DNA of 64,000 nt from CAWUEX02 sp963921305 (GTDB taxonomy: Bacteria; Pseudomonadota; Alphaproteobacteria; Rhodospirillales; Rhodospirillaceae). The notes below the pieces were generated by a model, which saw only the letters and a program-made list of their open reading frames with translations, was not told the origin of the DNA and ran no database searches. Positions 28,524 through 36,059 of the stretch are shown here, in pieces. The position numbers and the translations under genes were made by a program. Location: positions 3,534,001-3,598,000 of the forward strand of contig CAWUEX030000002.1 of NCBI GenBank assembly GCA_963921305.4. Direction: 5' to 3'. Every line of letters begins with the position of its first letter. Position 1 is the first letter of the stretch.

Positions 28524-31278
28524 TGTCCGCCGCGCTTTCAGGCTCCCCGTCGTCCGGCGCGTCTTTTAAGTCGCTCTCGGCGGCCTCACCGTCTGCTTCA
28601 TCTTCTTCATCCTGCGGCAGATGCGCCACAGACATTACTTTTTCATTCTCAGACGTCTGGAACAGAGTCACGCCCTGGGTCGCGCGCCCAGCAATCCGGA
28701 TGTCACCGACAGGAATACGGATGAGCTTGCCCGCATCGGTGATCATCATTACTTGGTCTTCGTTCTCAACCGGGAATGCCGCAACCACGTTGCCATTGCG
28801 TTTGCCGGTCGAAATAGACGTGATGCCCGAGCCACCGCGCTTGGCGACGCGGTACTCGTAGGCAGACGTACGTTTGCCGTAGCCACGCAAAGTCACGGTT
28901 AGGATAAACTCCTCGCCTTGCGCCATGCGGGCGAAGTCGTCGTCTGAGATGTCCGGCGCTTCGAAATCTTCGGCCCCGTTCTCCACCTCGTCGTCATCCA
29001 TACCCCGCAGCTTGCGCGAGATCTTCAGGTACGCATCCCGTGTTTCCGTATCGAAATCCACGTGCTTAAGGATCGTCATGGAGATGACGGTGTCGTCCTT
29101 GGCCAGCCTGATACCCCGCACTCCAACGGAAGACCGCCCGGCAAAGATCCGCACGTCGCCGACGGGGAAGCGGATCGCCTTGCCCGACTGCGCCGACAAC
29201 AGAACGTCATTGGACTCATCACAGACGGCAACACCGATCAACCGGTCCCCATCATTGAGCTTCATGGCGATTTTGCCGTTGCGCATCACGTTGGTGAAAT
29301 CCGACAACGCATTACGGCGCACGTTACCGGAAGCCGTGGCAAACATGACATTGTAGTTGCCCCAGGTGCTTTCGTCCTCGGGCAACGGCATCACCGTTGA
29401 GATCACCTCGCCGTCTTTCAGAGGCAGAAGATTCACCATGGCTTTACCACGGGACTGAGGTGTGCCGAGCGGCAGCTTGTAAACCTTCAGCGTGTACACC
29501 ATGCCGGAGGTCGAGAAGAACAACAGCGGCGTATGGGTGTTAACAACGTACAGCGACGTGACGAAATCCTCGTCCTTAGTCGCCATCCCCGCCCGGCCCT
29601 TGCCGCCGCGCCGTTGCGCCCGGTAGGTCGAGAGCGGCACGCGCTTGATGTAACCGGAATTGGTCACCGTACAGACCATATCTTCGCGCTGAATCAGGTC
29701 TTCGATGTCGGTTTCAAACTCGTCGACGGAGATTTCCGTGCGCCGCGGCGTGGCGTACTCCTCTTTCATCTCCGTCAGTTCGTCCCGCATGATGCCGTAG
29801 AGACGCTCGCGTGACCGGAGGATATCGAGGAAATCGACAATCTGGTCGCCAAGCTCTTTGAGCTCATTGTGAATCTTTTCGCGCTCAAGACCTGTCAGAC
29901 GATGCAAACGCAGTTCCAGAATGGCGCGGGCTTGTGCCTCGGACAGCTGATAGGCGCCATCAACGACCTTGCGGTCCGGCTCATCGATAATTTCGATCAG
30001 CGGTTCAACATCTGCCGCCGGCCAAGGTTTGGCCATGAGCTGCTCGCGGGCGACTTGGGGATCCTTGGCGGCACGGATCAGGGCGATGACCTCATCGAGA
30101 TTGGCAACCGCGATGGCGAGACCAACCAAGGTGTGCGCCCGGTCACGTGCCTGCCCCAGTTCATAGACCGTGCGGCGGCGGATCACCTCTTCGCGGAACT
30201 TGATGAAGGCGCTGAGGATTTGCCGCAGCGTCATCAACTCCGGACGGCCGGCGTTGATGGCCAGCATGTTGACGCCAAAACTCGTTTGCAGCGGGGTGAA
30301 GCGGTACAGCTGGTTGAGGACAACGTCGGCCTGGGCGTCGCGTTTCACCTCAACAACGACGCGGACACCCCGGCGGTCGGACTCATCCCGCAGATCGGAA
30401 ATGCCTTCGATCTTCTTGTCGCGCACCAGCTCGGCGATCTTCTCGACCATCGAGGCTTTGTTGACCTGATACGGCACCTCGGTGATGACGATGGCTTCAC
30501 GGTCCTTGCCCCAGTCCTCGACTTCCGCCCGGCCGCGGATCACGACCGAGCCCCGGCCGGTGGCGTAGGCCGACCGGCAACCCGCCTGGCCGAGAATGAT
30601 GGCCCCGGTGGGGAAATCAGGCCCTGGGACGATCTCCAACAGGTCCGGATCGGAGATGTCCGGGTTGTCTATCAGGGCATGGCAGGCGTCGATGACCTCG
30701 CCCAGGTTATGGGGCGGGACGTTGGTCGCCATGCCAACGGCAATACCGCCAGCGCCGTTGACCAGCAGGTTCGGGAACCGGGCCGGCAGCACCACCGGCT
30801 CGAACACGGTCTCGTCGTAATTGGGCTGAAAGTCGACCGTTTCCTTGTCGATATCATCCAGCAGGCTGTGCGCCGCCTTGGCCATGCGCGCTTCGGTGTA
30901 ACGCATCGCCGCGGGCGGGTCGCCGTCCATGGACCCGAAGTTGCCCTGGCCGTCGATCAGGGGCAGGCGCATAGAGAAGCTCTGCGCCATGCGCACCATT
31001 GCGTCGTAGATCGCCTGGTCGCCGTGGGGGTGATACTTACCCATCACGTCCCCAACGATACGCGCCGACTTGCGGTACGGTTTGTTGTACTCGTAGCCGT
31101 TTTCCTTCATCGCATAGAGAATGCGGCGATGAACCGGCTTGAGGCCGTCACGGACGTCCGGCAGGGCCCGGCTGACGATCACGCTCATGGCGTAATCCAG
31201 GTAGGACCGCTTCATCTCGTCTTCGATTGTGACGCTGGAAATGTCGTGTGGCGGGGGGACTTCTGTGGGTTCGCTCAA
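28516..31278 (-). CDS. gyrA: DNA gyrase subunit A
   Basis: A 920-residue A subunit of the type II topoisomerase that introduces negative supercoils. The winged-helix and tower domains contain the catalytic tyrosine (AAMRYTEARM). The GyrA box QRRGGKG marks it as gyrase rather than topoisomerase IV, and six C-terminal blades precede an acidic tail rich in Asp and Glu. At the position equivalent to E. coli Ser83 there is Gln88 (YHPHGDQAIYDAMVRM), a site where changes reduce quinolone binding. It leads gyrA-coaD. A gap of 412 bases separates it from ssb upstream. Confidence 0.98.
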   Translation of the reverse strand: MSEPTEVPPPHDISSVTIEDEMKRSYLDYAMSVIVSRALPDVRDGLKPVHRRILYAMKENGYEYNKPYRKSARIVGDVMGKYHPHGDQAIYDAMVRMAQSFSMRLPLIDGQGNFGSMDGDPPAAMRYTEARMAKAAHSLLDDIDKETVDFQPNYDETVFEPVVLPARFPNLLVNGAGGIAVGMATNVPPHNLGEVIDACHALIDNPDISDPDLLEIVPGPDFPTGAIILGQAGCRSAYATGRGSVVIRGRAEVEDWGKDREAIVITEVPYQVNKASMVEKIAELVRDKKIEGISDLRDESDRRGVRVVVEVKRDAQADVVLNQLYRFTPLQTSFGVNMLAINAGRPELMTLRQILSAFIKFREEVIRRRTVYELGQARDRAHTLVGLAIAVANLDEVIALIRAAKDPQVAREQLMAKPWPAADVEPLIEIIDEPDRKVVDGAYQLSEAQARAILELRLHRLTGLEREKIHNELKELGDQIVDFLDILRSRERLYGIMRDELTEMKEEYATPRRTEISVDEFETDIEDLIQREDMVCTVTNSGYIKRVPLSTYRAQRRGGKGRAGMATKDEDFVTSLYVVNTHTPLLFFSTSGMVYTLKVYKLPLGTPQSRGKAMVNLLPLKDGEVISTVMPLPEDESTWGNYNVMFATASGNVRRNALSDFTNVMRNGKIAMKLNDGDRLIGVAVCDESNDVLLSAQSGKAIRFPVGDVRIFAGRSSVGVRGIRLAKDDTVISMTILKHVDFDTETRDAYLKISRKLRGMDDDEVENGAEDFEAPDISDDDFARMAQGEEFILTVTLRGYGKRTSAYEYRVAKRGGSGITSISTGKRNGNVVAAFPVENEDQVMMITDAGKLIRIPVGDIRIAGRATQGVTLFQTSENEKVMSVAHLPQDEEDEADGEAAESDLKDAPDDGEPESAADNE

Positions 31279-31690
31279 AATCTTACTCGGGGGTCATGAC
31301 CAGGTACGTTATTGGTGTGAAATGAGCCGTGAATTCTGCTTCAAATTTTGCATTGCACACTTTGAAAAAGCGCGGTGTTTCCCAGGCCGGAATGTGGCCC
31401 GGTGAAACCCCCATTACGGTTTAATTTCACTCAAGAAATGTATCAGACACACCGGTGATTTACCAACCAACTCGTGCCCAACACGGCGCTTTTTTCCAGA
31501 GCCTTTTTCGGCGCTGCAACAACGGTGAAAAGGATCGCCTTTTCAAGCGTCTATGACGCGGTCTGAAAGCCGTTGAAATGACAAAATACCCCGCCGCCAC
31601 GGCAGCAAAAGCACCACCGGAGTCCGCGTCTCACTACGGCCGAGTTCACGTCGGGACTCGGCCCATAATCTGATATAAATAGCGGGCTAT
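31279..31690. other. Gap between gyrA and ssb
   Basis: No credible gene. It must hold the gyrA promoter on the minus strand, but I could not pick a clear -35/-10 pair. Near ssb there is an inverted repeat: GGCCGAGT at 31638-31645 with ACTCGGCC at 31656-31663, an 8-bp stem with a 10-base loop, 28 bases after the ssb stop. It is probably an ssb terminator hairpin, although no T-tract follows. Confidence 0.5.
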
Positions 31691-32149
31691 TTAGAACGGG
31701 ATTTCGTCGTCCATATCCCCGGCTGGGCCTGAGTCCCAACCGCTGTCGGACGGTCCGTCAGAGCCCCCGCCGTAGCCACCCCCGCCGCCGCCGTCTCCGC
31801 CGCGGGAGTCGAGCATGGCGAGCTCACCGCCAAAGCCCTGCAGGACGACCTCGGTGGTGTATTTGTCCTGGCCGGATTGGTCCTGCCACTTGCGCGTCTG
31901 CAGCGAGCCCGACACATAGACCTTCGAGCCCTTTTTCAGATAGCGCTCGGCGATGTCCGCCAGATTGCCGAAAATGACCACTCGGTGCCATTCCGTACGC
32001 TCCTTGCGTTCGCCGGTGTTGCGGTCTTTCCAGCTGTCTGACGTGGCCAGGCTGAGATTGGCCACCTTGGTGCCACTTTGGGTGGTGCGCACCTCCGGAT
32101 CGCGGCCGAGATTGCCGATGAGAATGACTTTGTTAACGCTGCCCGCCAT
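31691..32149 (-). CDS. ssb: Single-stranded DNA-binding protein
   Basis: A 152-residue SSB. The OB fold (SVNKVILIGNLGRDPEVRT, SLATSDSWKDRNTGERKERT, EWHRVVIFGNLADIAERYL) is followed by a Gly-rich linker and the protein-recruiting tip MDDEIPF. The ATG at 32149 gives the usual N-terminus; the frame extends five codons further. In many alphaproteobacteria ssb stands back to back with uvrA. Here the two keep that opposite orientation but are about 6.7 kb apart. Confidence 0.97.
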   Translation of the reverse strand: MAGSVNKVILIGNLGRDPEVRTTQSGTKVANLSLATSDSWKDRNTGERKERTEWHRVVIFGNLADIAERYLKKGSKVYVSGSLQTRKWQDQSGQDKYTTEVVLQGFGGELAMLDSRGGDGGGGGGYGGGSDGPSDSGWDSGPAGDMDDEIPF

Positions 32150-32357
32150 GCCGGAACTCCTCACACACGTAATTTGGGGCTCACGATAGCGTCCGCCACG
32201 CTGATAGCAAGTCCCCGTTTGATCCCCACCCCCGCTACGGCTGCTTTGCGGTTGCCCCCCAGCTTTGGCCCGTGTTTAATCCCCTATCAGAACGTACCGA
32301 CCCGGCGGGCCTAGACCCAAAATAAAGCCGGGCACGCACAAGAGGGACGCGTCCAAG

Positions 32358-33959
32358 ATGGACATGACGGCACCGCGCCTTGAGGCCGGGACTGAAGCGC
32401 AGACTGAGCTTGAGCTCAAGCTGACGTGTGAACGGTCGCGTCTTGCCAAAGTCCTCAAGTCCGTTACCAAAGCCGGCGGTGTCGATCCCGCCTCAAAGAA
32501 AACCAAACGGGTCATTTCCACTTATTACGACACCGAAGACCGGCGCCTGCGGAAACGTGGCCTGACCCTGCGGGTGCGCACGAAGAACGGCCAGCGCGAG
32601 CAGACCATTAAGAGCGAAGGCACCAGTGTCTCGGGAATTATGTCCCGCCAAGAATGGACGACGCCGATAATAGGGAAGACTCCCGATTTATCGGTTATCA
32701 CTTCGGCAGAGGTCCGCAATCGCATGGGGTTGATCCTGCCGCAGGAACTGGCCCCGGTGTTCACCACCGATGTCAAACGCACCACTCTGGTGATTGAGCA
32801 TACCTTGGGCAATGGTGAGTCCGCCCAAGTGGAGCTGGCGTTCGACATTGGCAAGGTTGTTGCCGGTAAAAAGTCCTCCCCAATCTCTGAGCTTGAGCTT
32901 GAACTCATCAAAGGCACCAACAGTGCGTTGATTGATCTGGCCGTGAGTGTGGCGAAGCTCGCGCCAATGGTGCTGACACAAACCAGTAAGGTCGAGGGCG
33001 GCTTTGCCCTCGCCGATGGCGCTTATCCGAAAGCCTCTCCAGCCAGCAAAATCCCGCTGACGCGCGAGGCCTCGGTCGAAGAAGCGATCGTCCAGGTGTT
33101 CCGTGCCTCACTCGGCCAGTTGCTTGCCAATCGGGCAGCCGCCGTCAGCGGCAAGGACATCGAAGGCGTGCACCAGGCGCGGGTCGCGATCCGGCGCATG
33201 AAATCGGCCCTGTCCGTGTTCAAGACCTACCTGCCCTGCCCTGAGGCGGACCTTGTGGCTGAAGAACTGGGCTGGCTGATGGATATTCTTGGTCCGGCCC
33301 GTGATTTGGATGTGTTCCTGGATGAAGTCCTCCCAGCAGTGCAGCACGACCGCCCAGACGACACAGACCTGGAAGCTTTAGGCCGGGTAGCCAAGAAAGC
33401 CCGCACCGAGGCCTACCGCAAGGTGCGCGCCGCGTTCTCATCTAAACGCTACACCGCGGCCGCCCTCGCCACCGCCGCCTGGATCGAACAGCGCGGCTGG
33501 CGGGCGTATGTCAGCACGGAAGCTTTGAACACGCCGCTGGTAGAAAGCGCCGGGCCGCTGCTCAGCAAACGGCACCGCAAAGTGATGAAGCTGGGGAAAG
33601 GATTTCGTCAACTCACCGCCGAACAACGGCACGAGGTCCGTATCGCCCTGAAGAAGCATCGCTACGCCACCGAGTTTTTTTCCGGCCTGTTCCCGGAGAC
33701 ACGCACACGGCCATATCTGGCGGCTATGCGCAAATTGCAAAACGCGTTGGGCGCGGCAAACGACGTTGCCACGGCAGAAATCCTGACAGCGTCCTTGGCC
33801 AAGCGGGTCAAGCGCGGCACCAAGGACGCCACGGCAGTTCACGCCGGGGCTGGAAAGCTCCTCGGCTGGCATACGCGGGCAGCGGCAGATGCCGAGCTTG
33901 ATATCGTTGCGCTATGGACCACATACGCAGAGAGCCAGCCTTTCTGGCAGACCGCATAG
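32358..33959 (+). CDS. CYTH and CHAD domain protein (inorganic triphosphatase-like)
   Basis: A 533-residue two-domain protein. The N-terminal CYTH tunnel fold opens with TELELKLTCERSRLAKVLKS and shows RVISTYYDTEDRRLRKRGLT-type strands (here KRVISTYYDTEDRRLRKRG) and RTKNGQREQTIKS. The C-terminal CHAD domain (about 245-520) has the repeated His/Arg/Lys helices VHQARVAIRRMKSALSVFK and RHEVRIALKKHRYATEFF that bind polyphosphate. CYTH enzymes hydrolyse triphosphates, often inorganic PPP. SD GAGGGACG precedes the start. A ParA-like gene begins 19 bases after its stop. Confidence 0.93.
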   Translation: MDMTAPRLEAGTEAQTELELKLTCERSRLAKVLKSVTKAGGVDPASKKTKRVISTYYDTEDRRLRKRGLTLRVRTKNGQREQTIKSEGTSVSGIMSRQEWTTPIIGKTPDLSVITSAEVRNRMGLILPQELAPVFTTDVKRTTLVIEHTLGNGESAQVELAFDIGKVVAGKKSSPISELELELIKGTNSALIDLAVSVAKLAPMVLTQTSKVEGGFALADGAYPKASPASKIPLTREASVEEAIVQVFRASLGQLLANRAAAVSGKDIEGVHQARVAIRRMKSALSVFKTYLPCPEADLVAEELGWLMDILGPARDLDVFLDEVLPAVQHDRPDDTDLEALGRVAKKARTEAYRKVRAAFSSKRYTAAALATAAWIEQRGWRAYVSTEALNTPLVESAGPLLSKRHRKVMKLGKGFRQLTAEQRHEVRIALKKHRYATEFFSGLFPETRTRPYLAAMRKLQNALGAANDVATAEILTASLAKRVKRGTKDATAVHAGAGKLLGWHTRAAADAELDIVALWTTYAESQPFWQTA

Positions 33960-33978
33960 GGAAAGCGAACCCGATCAC

Positions 33979-34605
33979 ATGCTCTCCGTTCTCGTTGCCA
34001 ATCCTAAAGGCGGCTGTGGCAAAACCACCATGGCGACGAATCTTGCAGCGGCCTTTGCCAATGGCGGCTTGAAGACAGCCATCGCCGATGTCGACAAACA
34101 AAAGAGTTCGCTGACCTGGCTCAAGATGCGGCCCAAAGACGCGGCCAAGATCTACGGTATGAATTGGTCCAAGAACGAAGGCGACATGGTCAAAGGCCTG
34201 CAACGCTTGGTCATCGACGCCGGTGCGGGCCTGACCAAGTCTCACTTTGAGAGCCTGCTCAAAGCCGCAGACGTTGTCATTGTGCCGGTATTGCCATCGG
34301 TATTTGACGAGCGCACGACAGGGTCGTTCCTTAAGAAGATCGACAGCCTCAAACCCATCCGCAAAGGCCGCAAGCCGGTGGCGGTGATCGGCAACCGCAT
34401 GCGGGCCAATACCCGCGCCGCCGCCAGGCTGGAGGACTTTCTAGAAGACGTCGGGCATCCAGTGGTGTCGCGCCTGTCAGACCGCTCTGGCTACTCGGAA
34501 ATGGCCTGCCAAGGCCTCTCCATCTTCGACCGGCCGGGCACCTACTCAGACTTGATTACGAATGACTGGGTGCCGATCATCCAGTTCATCGAGAGCCAGA
34601 GTTAG
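33979..34605 (+). CDS. ParA-like P-loop ATPase (orphan)
   Basis: A 208-residue MinD/ParA-type ATPase with the deviant Walker A KGGCGKTTMATNLA at its very start, the A' region ADVDKQKSSLTW, and LVIDAGAGLT for Walker B. There is no ParB, centromere-like repeat or origin gene close by, so it is not a chromosome- or plasmid-partition pair. ParA-type orphans often position polyphosphate granules, chemoreceptors or carboxysomes. Coupling to the CYTH-CHAD gene 19 bases upstream suggests a role linked to polyphosphate. The ATG at 33979 is chosen because it starts the P-loop strand. Confidence 0.88.
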   Translation: MLSVLVANPKGGCGKTTMATNLAAAFANGGLKTAIADVDKQKSSLTWLKMRPKDAAKIYGMNWSKNEGDMVKGLQRLVIDAGAGLTKSHFESLLKAADVVIVPVLPSVFDERTTGSFLKKIDSLKPIRKGRKPVAVIGNRMRANTRAAARLEDFLEDVGHPVVSRLSDRSGYSEMACQGLSIFDRPGTYSDLITNDWVPIIQFIESQS

Positions 34606-34630
34606 CCTCAGGCTCTGTAGCACCCTGAGG
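34606..34630 (+). other. Hairpin covering the ribosome site of the M24 gene
   Basis: CCTCAGG (34606-34612) pairs with CCTGAGG (34624-34630) around an 11-base loop. The right arm contains GAGG, 8 bases before the ATG of the M24 peptidase gene, so the stem would hide its ribosome site. No T-tract follows, which argues against a simple terminator. Confidence 0.4.
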
Positions 34631-34638
34631 ACAGAATC

Positions 34639-36000
34639 ATGAAACGCAGAGACGTATTACACGCTGCGCCCGCATTCTTAGTGGCCGGAACCGGTTTGGC
34701 CCACGCAAATACGCAAGCCGATAAGGCTGCTTCTCTGTCGCTCAACGCTCCAGTGTTGGGTCCGCGCATGAATTTGGACCAGGCCCGTAAAGTTATGGAT
34801 CAGCTGGACCTAGATGCTTTGGTTCTGGGGGCCGGGATCAACGTCTATCACGCAATCGGCTATTGGCCCCTGACGTCGCGTATGGGGCACGCGCCGAGCA
34901 CCTTCGCCGTCGTCACGAAACGCGAAGACCAGCCACTCTCTGTCGTCCTGTCGTCTTTCACCTACTACTACCAGTTGGCTGATGTGCACGATCCGGCGGT
35001 GTACCCAGCCTATGTCTACACGGCGCCGACAGGTGAGATTGACGACAACGGTGAACCCATTGCCGCACCGATCATGACCTTCCGGGATCGCGCCGAAGTA
35101 CCCATGGATGAAGTTGAGTCCCGCCGCGCGAGCCTGGCGCAAGTTGCGATGGACGATGTCGGCGCTTCACCCGCGGCAAAACACGCGCTTGCGAGAGCGC
35201 TCAAAGACCTCGGCGTTGCCTCTGGAACGATTGCCGTCGATCACGCAACCGCAGCAGCGGTTCTCGAGGACGCGTCGCCTCAGGCAAAAATTGTCGACGC
35301 CGACCTCGCGCTGCGCCGCATCCGCCCGGTCAAATCAGATCTGGAAATCGCACTGATGCGCCAAGCCGCACAGGCCAATACGGACGCAGCGCTGGCCGCC
35401 GTGAGAGCCGTGCGCGCGGGCGCAACCTACCGTGAGCTCAGAGCGACGTTTTTCTCCGAAGCCGCCAAGTACGGCAACCGTGGCGTCTTCATGGTCATCG
35501 ACCGCGTCAGCTCAGAAGTGTTCGACGCACCCTTTCAAGACGGACAAGCGTTCCTGATTGACGCCGTCAGCGAAAACAACGGCTACCACGGCGACTATGG
35601 CCGCACGATCTTCATTGGTGAGCCGGCGAAGGCCATGAAACAAGCAACGGACGCACTATCGACGGCCTGGCAAGAGGTGCGTCATGCGCTCAAACCGGGC
35701 ATGCGGTTTTCTGAGATCAGCGCAATGGGACGTGACGTTCTCAAGACGCTCGGTGTCGACTACACGGTTACGTTCTCGCCGCACAGCGTTGGCCTCTATC
35801 ACACGGACCATGTCGGCATGGCCGGCGCGGCCGCGTTTCGCGAAGACCCGGTGCTCGAGCCTGGCATGATCATCAGTGTGGATTGCCCCATGCTGGAAGC
35901 CGGTATTGGCGGCTCCGCGCACCTGGAAGATCTGATGCTCATCACTGCCAGCGGTAGCGAACCGATCAACGCGACCGGGGATGACGTCATCGTCGTCTAG
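34639..36000 (+). CDS. Exported M24 family peptidase (Xaa-Pro aminopeptidase/creatinase fold)
   Basis: A 453-residue protein with a Tat-like or Sec leader (MKRRDVLHAAPAFLVAGTG). It has a creatinase-type N-terminal domain and then the pita-bread catalytic domain from about residue 225. Metal-ligand regions are recognisable: FLIDAVSENNGYHGDYGRT (two Asp), SPHSVGLYHTDHVG (His) and GMIISVDCPMLEAG with SAHLEDLMLI (Glu). It probably acts in the periplasm on Pro-containing peptides or a related substrate. A terminator follows it, shared with the TonB receptor gene opposite. Confidence 0.88.
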   Translation: MKRRDVLHAAPAFLVAGTGLAHANTQADKAASLSLNAPVLGPRMNLDQARKVMDQLDLDALVLGAGINVYHAIGYWPLTSRMGHAPSTFAVVTKREDQPLSVVLSSFTYYYQLADVHDPAVYPAYVYTAPTGEIDDNGEPIAAPIMTFRDRAEVPMDEVESRRASLAQVAMDDVGASPAAKHALARALKDLGVASGTIAVDHATAAAVLEDASPQAKIVDADLALRRIRPVKSDLEIALMRQAAQANTDAALAAVRAVRAGATYRELRATFFSEAAKYGNRGVFMVIDRVSSEVFDAPFQDGQAFLIDAVSENNGYHGDYGRTIFIGEPAKAMKQATDALSTAWQEVRHALKPGMRFSEISAMGRDVLKTLGVDYTVTFSPHSVGLYHTDHVGMAGAAAFREDPVLEPGMIISVDCPMLEAGIGGSAHLEDLMLITASGSEPINATGDDVIVV

Positions 36001-36003
36001 AGC

Positions 36004-36036
36004 AAAAAAAGAGGCGCTCCCGAAGAAGCGCCTCTC
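36004..36036 (-). terminator. Rho-independent terminator of the TonB receptor gene
   Basis: A 9-bp stem (AGAGGCGCT/AGCGCCTCT) around an 8-base loop. On the minus strand it is followed by seven T residues (the A-run at 36004-36010). It sits 24 bases after the receptor stop. It also follows the M24 gene on the plus strand, where the T-tract is lacking, so it may act weakly in that direction. Confidence 0.85.
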
Positions 36037-36059
36037 TATCGGTATCTTATGCCTTTAGT

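Noticed and set aside
29869..31299. 476-residue open frame opposite gyrA
   Set aside because: Lies wholly over gyrA, with shadow composition and no family features.
31551..31739. 62-residue minus-strand frame between gyrA and ssb
   Set aside because: Runs across the ssb end and hairpin, with no ribosome site and an unnatural composition.
33979..34605. A chromosome or plasmid partition locus
   Set aside because: The ParA-like ATPase has no ParB neighbour, no parS-like palindromes and no replication gene nearby.
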